The notes below the pieces were generated by a model, which did no database searches, had not been told where the DNA came from, and saw only the letters and a list, made by a program, of their open reading frames with translations. From contig NZ_JAZIFY010000001.1 in NCBI RefSeq assembly GCF_036634195.1, positions 620,001 through 684,000 on the forward strand: a DNA stretch of 64,000 nt, written 5' to 3'. This DNA comes from Streptomyces sp. P9-A4 (GTDB lineage: Bacteria > Actinomycetota > Actinomycetes > Streptomycetales > Streptomycetaceae). The first letter of the stretch is position 1, and each line of letters begins with the position of its first letter. This document shows positions 37,501 to 45,118 of this stretch, piece after piece. A program made the translations under genes and the position numbers.

Positions 37501-37599
37501 GGCCCCGAGGACGTGGCCGCCCGGATCAAGTCCGCCTCGGCGACCGACCTCCTCGACCTCATCGACAGCGAATTCGGCAGGAAGGCCCGGTCGAAGTGA
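25600..37599 (+). CDS. Bimodular type I PKS: KS-AT-DH-ER-KR-ACP / KS-AT-DH-KR-ACP
   Basis: 3999 residues from the ATG at 25600, which begins a coiled-coil docking helix ([14 protein letters not shown]). Module 1: KS with DTACSAS; AT (FLFTGQGSQ near 563, GHSIGE near 650, HAFH near 753) for malonyl-Co[26 protein letters not shown] near 1553; [10 protein letters not shown] with an LDD motif and SNYAATN; ACP GFDSL near 2059. Module 2: KS DTACSSS; AT GHSQGE with YASH (near 2845) for methylmalonyl-Co[13 protein letters not shown] and [27 protein letters not shown]; no ER between DH and KR; ACP GFDSL near 3854. A docking tail ends the protein. Predicted output: one saturated C2 unit, then an alpha-methyl trans-alkene. 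The stop overlaps the start of the next PKS (GTGA). Confidence 0.97.
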   Translation: MANEAKLRDYLKRVTTDLRQTRQRLTDVEAAAHEPIAIVGIGCRFPADVRSPEDLWRLLAAGGDAITDFPEGRGWDLDRLHAPDPGADAQATTYVAKGGFLHDAGLFDAGFFGISPREAEAMEPQQRVLLETAWEALERSGISPDSLRGSDTGVFVGAIAQDYARPEEIRPELEGYLVTNTTSVASGRIAYTLGLEGPALTIDTACSASLVALHLATQSLRQGECSLALAGGATVMASPVLLTEFSRQRGLAADGRCKAFASGADGTGFGEGSALLVLERLSDARRNGHPVLAVIRGTAANQDGASNGLTAPNGLAQEAVIRQALANGRLTADQVDAVEAHGTGTRLGDPIEAQALINTYGTGRDAEHPLWMGSLKSNIGHTQAAAGVAGVIKMIMAMRNGVLPRTLHAEDPTDHVDWSDGTVRLLTQERTWDARGDEPRRAGVSSFGISGTNAHVVIEQAPEEAPTVTDRAEPTALPWLLSAKNEQALRDQARRLHTYATEHPDTPPHEVAGALAARARFEHRATIDTTGDRTALLAALDAHAEGGEAPGLTTGTTLTGKTAFLFTGQGSQRLGMGRELHEADPVFATAFDEIATLFDQHLDQPLRHVMWGEDATTLNQTQYAQAALFTLQTALQRTLEHHGLTPDTLIGHSIGEIAAAHAAGVLDLPDAVTLVAVRGRLMQTARNDGAMLAIQATEDEIAPFLTAYEGRLTVAALNGPEATVLSGDEDAVTEALAHWTGLGRRAKRLTVSHAFHSAHMDEVLADFREAIAGLTFHAPKIPVISNVTGLPATDDDLRSPDYWARHIRGTVRFHPGIQHLETNGTTRYLELGPDATLTALAQDTLTGPAVLAPTLRKNAPEPTTLATALARLHTTGHTPTTWQPQPPTRVPEDLPTYPFQHEHYWIERTTASGSDVRSAGLASAGHPFLGALVTLADTDQLVLTGRISLRTHPWLADHTISGTALLPGTAFADLALHAAGHTDTPALEDLTLEAPLVLREKDAVELQLVVEAAAGSERRAFTIHARGEDAESWTRHASGTLSPAPDGTRADRASLPWPPPGEQADLTGLYEELHAQGYAYGTAFQGLRAAWRDGDDLYAEIELPEEADALGHPVHPALLDAALHPLLLDLVGGTPETVRLPFSWSDVTLHATGAARLRVRLTRSGADTVTLTADDPEGGPVVDVGALLIRPADVGAVSAASGDGSHALYRVDWRPVPGAAETRTEDDATAAAPVRAVVGPDVIGVADALGDGAVRYADLDELAAAGPVPAEVLVPFTPGRPPRGTYNPVAIAREAPHRMLGLIQRWLADERFAGSRMVVVTRNAVSTRYDESIRDQSLAVWGLVRSAQTEHPGRFLLVDVDRDEASYRSLGTALGTPDETQLALRRGTVLAARLTPSAPEGRLAVPAGSAGWRLGATARGTLENLALLPAEAPDAPLAPGQVRVGVRAAGLNFRDVLITLGQYPGEAPIASEGAGYVLETGPDVVGLAPGDRVMGLFTEGAAGPVAVTDHRLLSRVPAGWSFTQAAATPVVFLTALYALTDLAGARAGQTALIHAAAGGVGMAATQIARALGVEVYGTASPAKWDALRFQGFDDAHLANSRTLDFEREILAATEGRGVDVVLDALVGEYVDASLRLLPRGGRFVEMGKADIRDAEQVAQAHPGVVYRAFDLMEAGPDRIREMLDDLLALFEAGRLGPLPVEAWDVRRARDAFRHLGQARHTGKVVLTLPRDLDPEGTVLVTGASGTLGRLLARHMATRHGIRHLLLTSRRGPGAPGTDELVAELAEVGARATVVACDTGDPASVRRLFASVDPAHPLTAVVHTAGVLDDGTIESMTPERLDTVARSKQDAVWLITDEIRDLDLAAFVMFSSFAGVIGNAGQSNYAATNSFLDGVAAYQRSNGLPGVSLAWGPWGAEGKADGGDGGGMAGTLDAGDLARLAGAGFAPIDPRQGLALFDEALTTDEPLLVPLRLNPSALRARAEAGTLPPLLRGLVRSRTRRAAAGRPAPAGAGSLAERLAAVDPAERDRQLLALVRAETAAVLGHGSGDTLAPERAFKDIGFDSLTAVELRNRLNAATGLRLPSSLVFDHPTPAALAAHLRTGLFGDAEPAAAPAARHATPAPAVPADEDPIAIVGMACRYAGGVASPEDLWRLVLSGTDAVTEFPEDRGWDTEALYDPDPTRSGTSYTRRGAFLTGADRFDAAFFGINPREATAMDPQQRLLLETAWEAVERAGIDPTALRGSDTGVFAGVVAGDYVTRLGQAPEAVEGYLATGTTASVASGRIAYSFGFEGPAVSVDTACSSSLVALHLAAQSLRQGECSLALAGGATVLAGPTSFVEFSRQRALSPDGHAKAFSDSADGTGWGEGAGLLLLERLSDARRNGHPVLALVRGTATNQDGASNGLSAPNGPSQERVIRRALANARLTAAQVDAVEAHGTGTRLGDPIEAQALINTYGMERDAEHPLWLGSLKSNIGHTMAAAGVGGVIKMVMAMRNGRLPRTLHVERPTTHVDWSDGTVRLLTEEQAWRTPGDEPRRAGVSSFGISGTNAHVIIEQAPEETGAGEQELPYLPWLLSAKTSEGLKEQARLLHTYATEHPEVPVRQVAGTLAARARFDHRAVVDASDRTALLAGLDALAGGREVPGLVTGTAVGHEPGRAVFVFPGQGSQWLAMGRALMRDSEEFAGYVRECAEALAPHTDWDLTAVLAGDPDAASLDRVDVVQPALFAMMVSLARLWRGHGVEPAAVIGHSQGEIAAAYLAGALSLDDAARVAALRSRAITRLAGTGGMLSVQLPADVVRERLIEDTYVAAVNGPALTVVSGAPRALETLKERFTSEGFRARLIPVDYASHSPHVDALREELRELLGGIEPRATDVPFWSTVARGPLAGTELTGEYWVRNLREPVLFEETVRGLLAAGHTTFVEVSAHPVLVPAIQDTVADAGASAVALGTLRRDRGGIGRFGTSLAEAHVTGTSPAAWRPALPPADPAGPPTYPFQRQRYWLEGTGAAVDADGLGLDTAGHPLLGASVPLADSGQIVFTGRVSLRTHPWLAEHAVEGTALLPGTGFLDLALHAADRTGADGVEDLTLEAPLRLAEQGAAVLQVTVGAPDGSGLRPLGIHSRTGEDAGWIRHATGTLGAASAAGPADPASAGHPAWPPAGDPVDLGDAYGELLARGYAYGPLFQGLTALWRDGDDLYAEVELPEDTDTTGHSVHPALLDAALHPLALAPAGTEVPTGTDGTAGSGESDGFPEILLPFSFGGVRLHRTGAKALRARLTRTGGTSVALRLTDAEGAPVADVETLSLRPLPAAELAALRSRGTADLPLYAVGWTTTGQAAPVAPTAPVEGAWAVLGEHGGEIAAALGDAPVFAGTAELGAAVAEGAPRLPDTVLAALPAAEEPAGVTGAVPTGADVRAVLDPLLALLRDWQADEHLAAGRLLVAARGAVAVRDGDTVDPVAAAAWGLLRTARSENPDRIALVDHDGTDASLRALAAGTGPGESELALREGTWYAPRLTTVPDTPRPGAGVEAGAEAGAGARPWDPDGTVLVTGGTGTLGGLVARRLVTGHGVRHLLLTSRRGPAAPGATELAAELTALGAEVRIEACDAGDRDGLAALLAGIPAGHPLTAVVHAAGVLDDGVIQSLTPERLDTVLSAKADAALHLHELTRELPLAAFVLFSSLAGVVGNAGQGNYAAANALLDGLAVRRRALGLPALSLAWGLWADGSALTGHLDGRERDRLGRDGVVPLTAEDGLALLDRALAGAPAAVVAARLDRAELRRRAGAGLLPPLFGGLVPAPARRAASATPSGSLAERLGQVPEKERERLVLDLVRETAALVLGHSDTGLIDDEHSFKELGFDSLTAVEFRNRLSAATGLRLPATVVFDHPSPAALATLLRTRAEEAAAKAAAARGTDPAAGSGPLAGLDALEKALSLTAETDTGTRTEVGRRLRELLSGLEASASAAGGSPKAGPEDVAARIKSASATDLLDLIDSEFGRKARSK

Positions 37600-40500
37600 C
37601 GACGAGTCCGACGACGAAAGACAGCACCACCGAGACGGACACCACCGCCGAACCCGCCTCCCAGGAGGAGCGGCTGGTCGAGTACCTCAAGTGGATCACC
37701 GCGGACCTGCACGAGACTCGGCAGAAGCTCGCCGAGGCCGAGTCCGCGGCCCGGGAGCCGATCGCCGTGGTCGGCATCGGCTGCCGCTACCCCGGCGGCG
37801 TCCGCGGCCCCGAGGACCTGTGGCGGGTCGTGGACTCCGGCACCGACGCCATCGGCGGCTTCCCCGATGACCGGGGCTGGGACCTCGACGCGCTGTACGA
37901 CGCCGACCCGGAGCGCTCCGGTACCTCGTACACCCGCAACGGAGGCTTCCTGCCGGACGCCACCGAGTTCGACGCGGGCTTCTTCGGACTCAGCCCGCGC
38001 GAGGCGCTGGCCACCGACCCGCAGCACCGGCTGCTCCTGGAGACCGCCTGGGAGGCGCTGGAGCAGGCCGGGCTCGACCCGCGCGAGCTGCGGGGCAGCC
38101 GGACGGCGGTCTTCGCGGGCCTGATGTACAGCGACTACGCGGCACGGCTCCCCCGTATCCCGGAGGAGGTGGAGGGCTTCATCGGCAACGGCACCGCGCC
38201 GTCGGTAGCCACCGGCCGCATCGCGTACACCTTCGGCTTCGAGGGCCCGGCCGTCACCGTCGACACCGCCTGCTCCTCCTCCCTGGTCGCGATCCATCTG
38301 GCCGTCCAGGCGCTGCGCCAGGGTGAGTGCTCGCTCGCCCTGGCGGGCGGCGCGACGGTGCTGTCGACACCGGGTCTCTTCACCGAGTTCAGCAGGCAGC
38401 GGGGTCTGTCCGCCGACGGCCGCTGCAAGTCCTTCGCGGCCGGCGCCGACGGCACCGGCTTCGGCGAGGGCGCGGCCCTGGTCGTCCTGGAGCGGCTGTC
38501 CGACGCCCGCCGCAACGGCCACGACGTACTCGCCGTCGTCCGCGGCAGCGCCGTCAACCAGGACGGCGCGAGCAACGGGCTCACCGCACCGAACGGTCCC
38601 GCCCAGGAGGCGGTGATCCGTCAGGCCCTCGGCAACGCCCGGCTGGCCCCCGCCGACCTCGACGCCGTCGAGGCCCACGGCACCGGCACCACGCTCGGCG
38701 ACCCGATCGAGGCACAGGCCCTGATCAACGCCTACGGGCAGGACCGGCCCGCCGGCCGCCCGCTGTGGCTGGGCGCGCTCAAGTCGAACATCGGGCACAC
38801 CCAGGCGGCGGCCGGCGTGGGCGGCGTCATCAAGATGGTGATGGCCCTGCGCAAGGGCGTGCTGCCCCGCACGCTGCACGCGGACGAGCCGACACCGCAC
38901 GTGGACTGGTCGGAAGGCGCGGTCCGGCTGCTGTCCGCGCCCCGCCCGTGGCCGGCCGAGGAGGGCCGCCCGCGCCGGGCCGGCGTCTCCTCCTTCGGGA
39001 TCAGCGGCACCAACGCGCACCTGATCCTGGAGGAGGCTCCGGAGGAAGAACCGGGGGGCGCGGAGACGGCGGAGTCGGCCGGTGCTTCTGGGACTTCGGG
39101 AGTCGCTGAGACTTCCGGGACTCCTCAGGCTTCCGAGGCTTCCGGCATCGGAGCGGGTGCCTCGCTCCCGCTGGTCGCCTGGCCGTTGTCCGGGCGGGGC
39201 GCGGGAGCCCCGGCCGCGCAGGCACGGCGGCTGCTCGGGCATCTGACGGAGCGCCCCGGGCCGACCGCCGCCGAGGTGGCGCGGACCCTGGCCGCCCGGC
39301 CGGTCCTCGAGGACCGGGCCGTCGTGCTCGGCGAGGACCGCGAGGCCCTGCTGCGGGGCCTTGAGGACCTCGCGTCCGGCTCCCGGTCCGCGGCGGTCGT
39401 CCGGGGCAGGACCGAGCGCCGTGCGCGCACCGCGTTCCTCTTCACCGGCCAGGGCAGCCAGCGCCTCGGCATGGGCCGCGAACTGTACGGGTCCCACCCG
39501 GTGTTCGCCGCCGCCTTCGACGAGGTCTGCGGGCTCATCGGCGAGCACCTGGAACGACCGCTGCGGGACGTCGTGTTCGCGGCACCCCGCACTCCCGAGG
39601 CCGCGCTGCTCGACCGTACGCGGTACGCGCAGGCCGCCCTGTTCGCGCTGGAGACGGCGCTGTTCCGGGTGCTGGAACACCACGGCCTCGTACCGGACTT
39701 CGTGATCGGGCACTCGGTGGGCGAGCTGGCCGCCGCGTACGCGGCAGGGGTGCTGACGCTTCAGGACGGGGTGGCACTCGTGGCCGTCCGCGGCCGGCTC
39801 ATGGAGTCGGCGCGGGGCGACGGCGCCATGGTGTCGCTCCAGGCCTCCGAGGAGGAGGTCGAGGCCTTCCTCGCGGAGGGCACCGAGGGCGCGGAGGACG
39901 CGGAAGGCTCGCGGGGCTTCACAAACGCCCGACTGTCGATCGCGGCGGTCAACGGGCCCCGGTCGGTGGTCGTCTCGGGCGACGCCGACGCCGCCGCCGA
40001 GGCCGCGGCGCACTGGCGGGCGCGGGGCCGCAAGACCAAGCGGCTGCGGGTCAGCCACGCCTTCCACTCGCACCACATGGACGGCATCCTGGAGGAGTTC
40101 CGCCGGGCCGTCGCGGCGCTGTCCTTCAAGCCGCCGGTGATCCCACTGGTCTCCAACCTGACCGGCCGGCCCGCGACCGCCGAGGAACTGGCCGACCCGG
40201 ACCACTGGGTGCGGCACGTCCGCGAGCCCGTCCGCTTCCACCCGGGCGTCCGGCACCTGGAGGACGAGGGCGTGCGGCTGTACGTGGAACTCGGCCCGGA
40301 CGGTGTCCTCGCGGCGCTCGCCGCGCAGAGCCTGCGCGAGGAGCCGCCGGTCCTGGTCCCGGCGCTGCGGGGCGACCGCCCCGAGCCGCGGACGCTGCTC
40401 TCGGCGCTCGGCCTGGCCTGGGCGCACGGTCGCCCCGTCGACTGGACCGGGCTCGCCCCCGCGGGCGGGCGGGTGCCCCTTCCGTCGTACGCCTTCCAGC

Positions 40501-40904
40501 GGCGTCCCTACTGGCTGCACGCCCCGGCCGTACGGCTCGCCGAGGAGCCGGCGGCCCTCTCGACCCCGGCGCGGGACGGCGGCTCCGAAGTCGTCGATGC
40601 CCTCGGAGATCCCGTCCCGCGCCGGAATCTCGCCGGGCTCGCCCCCGCGGAGCGGGAGGCGGAGCTCCTGGAACTGGTGCTGTCCTCGGCGGCGTCCGTG
40701 CTCGGGCACGACTCCGGCGCCGAGATCGCTGCGGACGCCACCTTCCTGGAGGCCGGATTCACCTCGTTCACCGGCCTTGAGCTGCGGAATCTGCTGGCCG
40801 AGGCGACCGGGCTCGAACTGGAGGCGACGCTCGCGTTCGACCACCCGACGCCCGCGGAGCTGGCCGCCCGCCTGAGCAGGGAGATCGGCGGGGAGGCAGG
40901 ATAG
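37596..40904 (+). CDS. Terminal PKS module KS-AT-ACP without thioesterase
   Basis: 1102 residues from the GTG at 37596. A Thr-rich 25-residue leader precedes a docking helix ([20 protein letters not shown]). KS with [20 protein letters not shown] and [12 protein letters not shown] with [15 protein letters not shown] and HAFH, so malonyl-CoA. There is no reductive domain, so the new beta-carbon stays a ketone. The carrier protein at the C-terminus has [12 protein letters not shown] where GFDSL is usual: the phosphopantetheine serine is kept but its neighbours are changed. There is no thioesterase or docking tail. The product is a beta-ketoacyl thioester, the substrate expected for the tetronate-forming D2 enzyme. 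Because the ACP is unusual, it may be specialised for docking to that enzyme. Confidence 0.95.
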   Translation: MTTSPTTKDSTTETDTTAEPASQEERLVEYLKWITADLHETRQKLAEAESAAREPIAVVGIGCRYPGGVRGPEDLWRVVDSGTDAIGGFPDDRGWDLDALYDADPERSGTSYTRNGGFLPDATEFDAGFFGLSPREALATDPQHRLLLETAWEALEQAGLDPRELRGSRTAVFAGLMYSDYAARLPRIPEEVEGFIGNGTAPSVATGRIAYTFGFEGPAVTVDTACSSSLVAIHLAVQALRQGECSLALAGGATVLSTPGLFTEFSRQRGLSADGRCKSFAAGADGTGFGEGAALVVLERLSDARRNGHDVLAVVRGSAVNQDGASNGLTAPNGPAQEAVIRQALGNARLAPADLDAVEAHGTGTTLGDPIEAQALINAYGQDRPAGRPLWLGALKSNIGHTQAAAGVGGVIKMVMALRKGVLPRTLHADEPTPHVDWSEGAVRLLSAPRPWPAEEGRPRRAGVSSFGISGTNAHLILEEAPEEEPGGAETAESAGASGTSGVAETSGTPQASEASGIGAGASLPLVAWPLSGRGAGAPAAQARRLLGHLTERPGPTAAEVARTLAARPVLEDRAVVLGEDREALLRGLEDLASGSRSAAVVRGRTERRARTAFLFTGQGSQRLGMGRELYGSHPVFAAAFDEVCGLIGEHLERPLRDVVFAAPRTPEAALLDRTRYAQAALFALETALFRVLEHHGLVPDFVIGHSVGELAAAYAAGVLTLQDGVALVAVRGRLMESARGDGAMVSLQASEEEVEAFLAEGTEGAEDAEGSRGFTNARLSIAAVNGPRSVVVSGDADAAAEAAAHWRARGRKTKRLRVSHAFHSHHMDGILEEFRRAVAALSFKPPVIPLVSNLTGRPATAEELADPDHWVRHVREPVRFHPGVRHLEDEGVRLYVELGPDGVLAALAAQSLREEPPVLVPALRGDRPEPRTLLSALGLAWAHGRPVDWTGLAPAGGRVPLPSYAFQRRPYWLHAPAVRLAEEPAALSTPARDGGSEVVDALGDPVPRRNLAGLAPAEREAELLELVLSSAASVLGHDSGAEIAADATFLEAGFTSFTGLELRNLLAEATGLELEATLAFDHPTPAELAARLSREIGGEAG

Positions 40905-40906
40905 AA

Positions 40907-40930
40907 TCGGGGCTATACCCCGCTTACGGT
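40907..40930 (+). promoter_or_regulatory. TetR gene promoter and palindromic operator
   Basis: CGGGGCTATACCCCG (40908-40922) begins five bases after the PKS stop; TACGGT (40925-40930) follows as a plausible -10. The layout GGGG-N5-CCCC then TANNNT matches the exporter and LLM1 promoters, suggesting autoregulation. The central five bases differ (CTATA versus ACAGT/ACCGT), so affinity may differ. Confidence 0.55.
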
Positions 40931-40959
40931 GCCGCCGCCGTCACCGACGGCGGCGGCAC
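40929..40959. terminator. Perfect 14-bp hairpin between the PKS and TetR genes
   Basis: GTGCCGCCGCCGTC, loop ACC, GACGGCGGCGGCAC. This is the strongest inverted repeat seen in the window. Probable terminator of the PKS transcript; it partly overlaps the predicted TetR transcription start, so an attenuator-like effect on the regulator gene is an alternative. Confidence 0.6.
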
Positions 40960-40991
40960 CGTTCGAGCACGGCTGAGGAGAAGACAGCACG

Positions 40992-41537
40992 ATGCGCGCA
41001 GACGCCCGCCGCAACTACGAGCGACTCCTGGCCGAGGCCAGGAAGGCCTTCGACAAGCACGGCATCCACACCTCTCTCGACGACATCGCCAAGCAGGCGG
41101 GGCTGGGCAACGCGACGCTGTACCGCCACTTCCCCACCCGGGAGGCGCTGCTCGAAACGATGCTCCGGGACAGCCTCTCCGAACTCGGCGGCACCGCACG
41201 TGAGTTGCTGGACACGGAGCCGGCCGGTGCGGCCCTCGCGACCTGGGTCCGGGCGGCGGTGGCGCACGCCACCACCTACCGGGGGCTCGTGACCCTGCTG
41301 ATGGACAGCCTCAAGGACGAGACCTCCGAGCTCAACAACGCCTGTACGTCGATGCAGTCGTCGGGCCAGCAGCTCCTGGAGCGGGCGCAGCGGACCGGCG
41401 AGGTGCGGGACGACATCACGGCCGCCGAGCTGTTCGCGCTGATCGCCGCGGCGGCCTGGACCCGCGAACACGCCCCCGACGAGGCCGACCAGGTCCTGAC
41501 GGTCATGATCGATGGCCTCTGGCCGCCACGGCACTGA
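40992..41537 (+). CDS. TetR-family transcriptional regulator
   Basis: 181 residues. The N-terminal helix-turn-helix is typical: TSLDDIAKQAGLGNATLYRHF (about residues 27-47), with the preceding ARKAFDKHGIH helix. The C-terminal ligand-binding half contains YRGLVTLLMDSLKDE and a terminal helix pair, and resembles the SbtR-like C-terminal domain subgroup. GAGGAG lies about 12 bases before the ATG. The palindrome just upstream is repeated at the exporter and LLM1 promoters, so this protein most likely represses itself, export and one oxygenase, with a pathway intermediate or product as ligand. It sits directly after the PKS operon. Confidence 0.92.
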   Translation: MRADARRNYERLLAEARKAFDKHGIHTSLDDIAKQAGLGNATLYRHFPTREALLETMLRDSLSELGGTARELLDTEPAGAALATWVRAAVAHATTYRGLVTLLMDSLKDETSELNNACTSMQSSGQQLLERAQRTGEVRDDITAAELFALIAAAAWTREHAPDEADQVLTVMIDGLWPPRH

Positions 41538-41592
41538 CCGGCCCCGCCGCGAGGCAGCCCTTCGGGCGACGACGGGATTGTGACGACAGGCT

Positions 41593-42351
41593 CTAGCGCG
41601 GCAGCCCGGCGAGCCTGCGGGAGATCAGCCCGGCGAGCTCGTCGGTGCGGTCCGCCAGATAGAAGTGGCCGCCGCCGGGGACGACGGTGCAGCCGAACTC
41701 CCCCGTGGTGTGCACCTGCCAGGCCCGCGCCTCGTCCTCGCTCACCCGCGGGTCGCGGTCACCCACGATCGCCTCGACCGGCACCCGTACGACGGCGTCC
41801 GGCTCCGGGCGGTAGGTCTCGATCGCCCGGTAGTCGGCCCGCAGCGGCGGCAGCACGAGCTCCCGCATCTCCGGGTCGGCGAGCAGCTCCGAGGAGACCC
41901 CGCTGAGCCGCTCCGTCTCGGCGATCAGCGCGTCGTCGTCGAGCAGATGGAAGGCCTCCGTCCGATGGGTCGACGGCGCGCGCCGCCCGGAGGCGAACAG
42001 CACCCGGGGCTCGGTCAGCCGGGCCGCCTCGAAGGCGACGACGGCGCCCATGCTGTGCCCGAAGTACGCGGGCCGGCGCCCCGCCCACGGCGAGATCGCC
42101 TCGACCACCGCGGCCGCGATCTCCCGCACGTCCTCCATCGGGGCCTCGCCCCTGCGGTCCTGCCGCCCCGGGTACTGAACGGCCAGCACCTCGATGCCGG
42201 CGGGACCCAGCAGCCGTGAGAGCCCGTGGAAGTAGGCGGCCGACCCGCCCGCGTGCGGAAAACAGACCAACGGGGTCCGCTCGGGCTCCCCCGCCGCAGG
42301 CGGATGGAACCGCCTGATCCACACGTCACTGCCGGTCATCAGCCCCGTCAT
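41593..42351 (-). CDS. Type II thioesterase
   Basis: 252 residues from the ATG at 42351, chosen because GAGGAG lies eight bases upstream and the family sequence begins soon after; the open frame extends further 5' but has no supporting ribosome-binding site. The alpha/beta-hydrolase markers of the GrsT/RifR family are present: CFPHAGGSAAYF near residue 31, nucleophile elbow YFGHSMGAVVAFEAA near 90, the acid region VGDRDPRVS near 200 and the His in VPGGGHFYLADR near 228. These enzymes clear stalled acyl groups from PKS carriers. Stand-alone and leftward, it closes the cluster. It is not expected to release the final product, given the tetronate enzymes. Confidence 0.93.
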   Translation of the reverse strand: MTGLMTGSDVWIRRFHPPAAGEPERTPLVCFPHAGGSAAYFHGLSRLLGPAGIEVLAVQYPGRQDRRGEAPMEDVREIAAAVVEAISPWAGRRPAYFGHSMGAVVAFEAARLTEPRVLFASGRRAPSTHRTEAFHLLDDDALIAETERLSGVSSELLADPEMRELVLPPLRADYRAIETYRPEPDAVVRVPVEAIVGDRDPRVSEDEARAWQVHTTGEFGCTVVPGGGHFYLADRTDELAGLISRRLAGLPR

Positions 42352-42362
42352 GCCCGCACTCC

Positions 42363-42392
42363 TCACATCGGCTTCCCCTGGGAACGAGCCAT
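42363..42392 (-). promoter_or_regulatory. Possible nine-codon leader ORF before the thioesterase gene
   Basis: A nine-codon frame (MARSQGKPM) starts at 42392 with AAGGAGG about ten bases before it and stops at 42363, eleven bases before the thioesterase ATG; its stop overlaps the thioesterase ribosome-binding site. It could couple or tune thioesterase translation, or arise by chance. Confidence 0.25.
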
Positions 42393-42724
42393 CCTCACCC
42401 ACCCTCCTTAAGCCCCGATTTCGTGCCCGGGTCTTCAAGGTCACCGAAGAACCCGCGAATGACGGTGAGGTTCTCGCGGGCTTCGCGCATTTCTCTCGCT
42501 CCAGGGAATCCGAACCCGTCGGTCCTGGTGAGGGCGCCGCACGACTGTCGCCCTTTGTAGCCGCCCCGACACTTCTCGTTAAAGGTCGAGCCCCACCGAA
42601 CCCCCTCTGTTAACGCAGCCTTTAACGATGTTTTGGCAGGCCAGACGGAGAAAACCAGCGTAAAACGGATATCCCCGAGATGGGGACTCCCCAACCGGCA
42701 CATCGTGGGCTTAACTTATGTGCC
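42393..42724. other. Intergenic region at the right cluster boundary
   Basis: 332 bases with no convincing gene and lower GC than its surroundings. It contains GTTAAAGG (42578-42585) and its inverse CCTTTAAC (42619-42626), plus TGTTAACG between them, and AATCGGGGCT (minus strand, 42411-42420), which resembles half of the TetR operator. It separates the pathway genes from conserved chromosomal genes and must hold the promoters of the thioesterase and DUF6643-like genes. Confidence 0.5.
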
Positions 42725-43222
42725 ATGACCTCCCCCCGCTCCACCTATGGAGGCGGTTACCACACCGCGCCGTCCTTCCCGGACACCCCGATCTACGACT
42801 CCCTGGTCGCGGAGCGGGGCACGCCTCAGATCGCCCCGATCCGAGTGCCCGCCGCCTACGACACCGGCAGCAGCTTCCCCGCGAGCGGTTCCTACCTGCC
42901 GGCGCTTCCCTCGGCACTGCCCGCCCTCCCGGCGGCGCCCAGCCCGCAGCAGCCCTCCTACGGCAACGGCTACGGATACCCGCAGCCCACGCCTCAGATG
43001 GCCCCCGTGCCCCTGCAGCACGCCCCCGCCCCGTACATCCCGCAGCAGCAGGTGGCCCCGCGCGGCTACCAGGGCGGTCAGTACCCGCAGCAGCCCCGCC
43101 CGGCGCCCACGGGCTACGAGGCGATGCGTCCGGCGGCCCCCCGGCCCGCTCCGGCGCCGGTCCCGGCCCCCGCTCCGTACGACGACCCGTACAACCGCCC
43201 CTACCAGGGCGGGGGTTACTGA
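42725..43222 (+). CDS. Small Pro/Tyr/Gln-rich protein, DUF6643-like
   Basis: 165 residues from the ATG at 42725, where the conserved start TSPRSTYGGGYHTAPSFPD begins; the open frame extends 15 codons upstream without support. The first 50 residues (including TPIYDSLVAERGTPQIAPIR) look conserved and ordered; the rest is low-complexity Pro/Ala/Gln/Tyr. No membrane segment or catalytic motif. I recognise it as a Streptomyces core protein of unknown function, which marks the start of the chromosomal flank. There is no clear Shine-Dalgarno sequence, so a leaderless mRNA is possible. Confidence 0.75.
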   Translation: MTSPRSTYGGGYHTAPSFPDTPIYDSLVAERGTPQIAPIRVPAAYDTGSSFPASGSYLPALPSALPALPAAPSPQQPSYGNGYGYPQPTPQMAPVPLQHAPAPYIPQQQVAPRGYQGGQYPQQPRPAPTGYEAMRPAAPRPAPAPVPAPAPYDDPYNRPYQGGGY

Positions 43223-43276
43223 CCGGCTTCCGCTCCCGGGCCGTGGCCGGCCCGGGGCGGCTGGCAGGATGACCGT

Positions 43277-44101
43277 ATGCCGACTCCTGTGCTCCGCTCC
43301 GTCCACGTCCACCCGGTGAAGGCCATGCGCGCGCTGGCTCCCACGGCGGCCGAGGTCCAGCCCTGGGGGCTGGCCGGGGACCGCCGCTGGGCGGTCGTCG
43401 ACGCCGCGGGCAGGATCGTGACCCAACGCCGTCACCCCCGGATGGCGTTGGCCACGGCGGAACCCGTACCGGGCGGCGGCGTCGTGCTGTCCGCGCCCGG
43501 CCACCCGCCGCTGACCGTCGAGGTGCCGCACCCCACTTCCACGATCACGGTGGAGATCTTCGACAAGCCGGTGGAGGCCGTCCCCGCCGGGCCCGACGCC
43601 GCCGCCTGGGTCTCGGCGTATCTGGAAGGCGACTTCCGGTTCGTCCACATGGACGCGCCCGAGCACCGGCGGCCCGTCGACCCCGACTACGCGCTGCCCG
43701 GCGAGACGGTGAGCTTCGCGGACGGCTATCCGCTGCTCGTCACCACCACCACGTCGCTCGACGCCCTCAACTCCCTCATCGCCCAGGGCGACCACGCCGA
43801 CGAGGGCCCGCTGCCGATGAACCGGTTCCGGCCGAACCTGGTGATCGAGGGAACCGCCCCCTGGGCGGAGGACGGCTGGACGCGGCTCACGGTCGGAGAG
43901 GTCACCTTCCGGGTCGCCCGTCCCTGCGGGCGCTGCGTCGTCACCACGACGGACCAGCTGACCGCCGAGCGCGGCAAGGAACCGCTGCGGACCCTCGCCC
44001 GGCACCGCAAGAGCGACGGCCGGGTCATCTTCGGCCAGAACCTCGTCCCCGAGCACACCGGCACGGTCCGGGTCGGCGACGAGGTGAAGATCCTGGACTG
44101 A
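43277..44101 (+). CDS. MOSC domain protein with N-terminal beta-barrel
   Basis: 274 residues. The N-terminal MOSC_N beta-barrel begins LRSVHVHPVKAMRAL and includes GDRRWAVVDAAGR. The C-terminal MOSC domain (about 130-270) has NRFRPNLVIEG and RPCGRCVVTTTD, the conserved cysteine region of the mARC/YiiM-related superfamily. Members bind molybdenum cofactor or sulfur carriers; mARC-type enzymes reduce N-hydroxylated compounds. Whether this protein binds Moco cannot be decided here. The ATG at 43277 has AGGATG nearby. Stand-alone housekeeping gene. Confidence 0.88.
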   Translation: MPTPVLRSVHVHPVKAMRALAPTAAEVQPWGLAGDRRWAVVDAAGRIVTQRRHPRMALATAEPVPGGGVVLSAPGHPPLTVEVPHPTSTITVEIFDKPVEAVPAGPDAAAWVSAYLEGDFRFVHMDAPEHRRPVDPDYALPGETVSFADGYPLLVTTTTSLDALNSLIAQGDHADEGPLPMNRFRPNLVIEGTAPWAEDGWTRLTVGEVTFRVARPCGRCVVTTTDQLTAERGKEPLRTLARHRKSDGRVIFGQNLVPEHTGTVRVGDEVKILD

Positions 44102-44124
44102 GCCGGGAGCGGGCGCCACCTCGG

Positions 44125-44191
44125 CGAACCGGGCCCGAGGGACCCCGGTCGCACTTCGCGAACCGGCCACGAGGGACCCCGTCACACTTCG
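44125..44191. repeat. Two tandem copies of a 33/34-bp unit
   Basis: Copy 1 (44125-44158) and copy 2 (44159-44191) both run from CGAACCGG through CGAGGGACCCCG to CACTTCG, with few differences. They follow the MOSC gene directly. No coding function; possibly a remnant of local duplication. Confidence 0.8.
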
Positions 44192-44265
44192 CCGTCCGGC
44201 AGGCGGGGAACCCCGCCCCGGGGCACACTCGTTGGAGGATCGGTGAACAACGAGGGGGTCCCGAC

Positions 44266-44874
44266 GTGCGCGCTGCCATCGGACTCTGGCGCTGGCGGCA
44301 CAATCCCCTGCGCCGGAGCACGGATCTCGCCGAGGCCTGGGTGGCCTTCGTGGCGGCGGCGCTGCTCTGTGTCCTGGTGCCGCTGACCGGGTGGGCGGCC
44401 GGCGCCTCCGCGAACGGTTCGCTCCAGCGTGCCGCCCGTACCCAGCAGGAGCAGCGGGCGCCGACGACCGCCCGGGTCGTACGGGCCGCCGACCGGCCGG
44501 CGACGGGCGGGCGGACCGCCGAGGCGGCCGGGGAGGACCGGCTGCGCCGCTCGGTGGTGGCCCAGTGGACCGCGCCGGACGGCTCGACGCGTACGGGGAC
44601 GGTGTCGACGGCCCGGCGGCGCTCCGCGCCCGGCTCCACCTTCCCGCTCTGGACGGACCGGTCCGGGCAGCCCGTGGCCGCGCCGATGAACGCGGACGCG
44701 GCCCGCGCGCACGCGGTGGTCGCCGGTCTGACGGCCGCTCTGCTCGCGGGCCTCCTGGTCGAGACCGTCCGCCGTCTCGCCGTACGCCGTCTCGTGCTGA
44801 CGCGGTACGCGCGCCTGGACCGCGCGTGGGCGGCGACGGGCCCGGACTGGGGCCGTACGGGCACGGGCAGCTGA
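44266..44874 (+). CDS. Small membrane protein, Rv1733c-like
   Basis: 202 residues from the GTG at 44266, with GAGGGGG seven bases upstream. Two membrane helices (about residues 22-45 and 148-168) enclose an extracytoplasmic Arg/Ala/Thr-rich domain containing [15 protein letters not shown]. This two-helix layout with the WxxxDGxxxxG core is common in Streptomyces proteins annotated as Rv1733c-family membrane proteins. Function unknown. It is followed by about 240 bases of C-rich, CGACC-repeat DNA without a gene. Confidence 0.8.
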   Translation: MRAAIGLWRWRHNPLRRSTDLAEAWVAFVAAALLCVLVPLTGWAAGASANGSLQRAARTQQEQRAPTTARVVRAADRPATGGRTAEAAGEDRLRRSVVAQWTAPDGSTRTGTVSTARRRSAPGSTFPLWTDRSGQPVAAPMNADAARAHAVVAGLTAALLAGLLVETVRRLAVRRLVLTRYARLDRAWAATGPDWGRTGTGS

Positions 44875-45118
44875 CCCCCCGGCCCCCGCCGACCGGGCGG
44901 GCGGGCCTGTGTCCCGGCCGCCCGTCGGCCGGACCGGGCCGGAGCGCGATCGAGCCCGACCGACCTCGACCACCCCCGACCGTCCCCGACCGAGCCCGTC
45001 ACCTGCCCGGCCGTCCGTACGGGTGCGGGCCCGAGACCCGTCAACCCCGTGGCCCGGCGCGCGCTACGGTGGGGCATCGGATCAGCGGCGAGGCATGAGG
45101 CGGGGGCAGGACACACCC

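Noticed and set aside
37110..40844. 1244-codon minus-strand frame opposite the last PKS module
   Set aside because: Antisense shadow of the KS-AT-ACP gene; no recognisable motif or ribosome-binding site.
41593..42351. The type II thioesterase as product-releasing enzyme
   Set aside because: Sequence belongs to the stand-alone editing type; the tetronate gene set gives a better release mechanism.
1..42400. Naming the cluster abyssomicin or neoabyssomicin
   Set aside because: The accessory genes are similar, but the penultimate module lacks ER, the two modules before it are fully reducing, and a decalin-cyclase-like FAD protein is present. This does not fit the abyssomicin backbone.
42725..43222. 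Small protein at the cluster edge as the AbyU/PyrI4-type spirocyclase
   Set aside because: It is Pro/Gln/Tyr low-complexity sequence with no beta-barrel pattern and resembles a conserved Streptomyces core protein.
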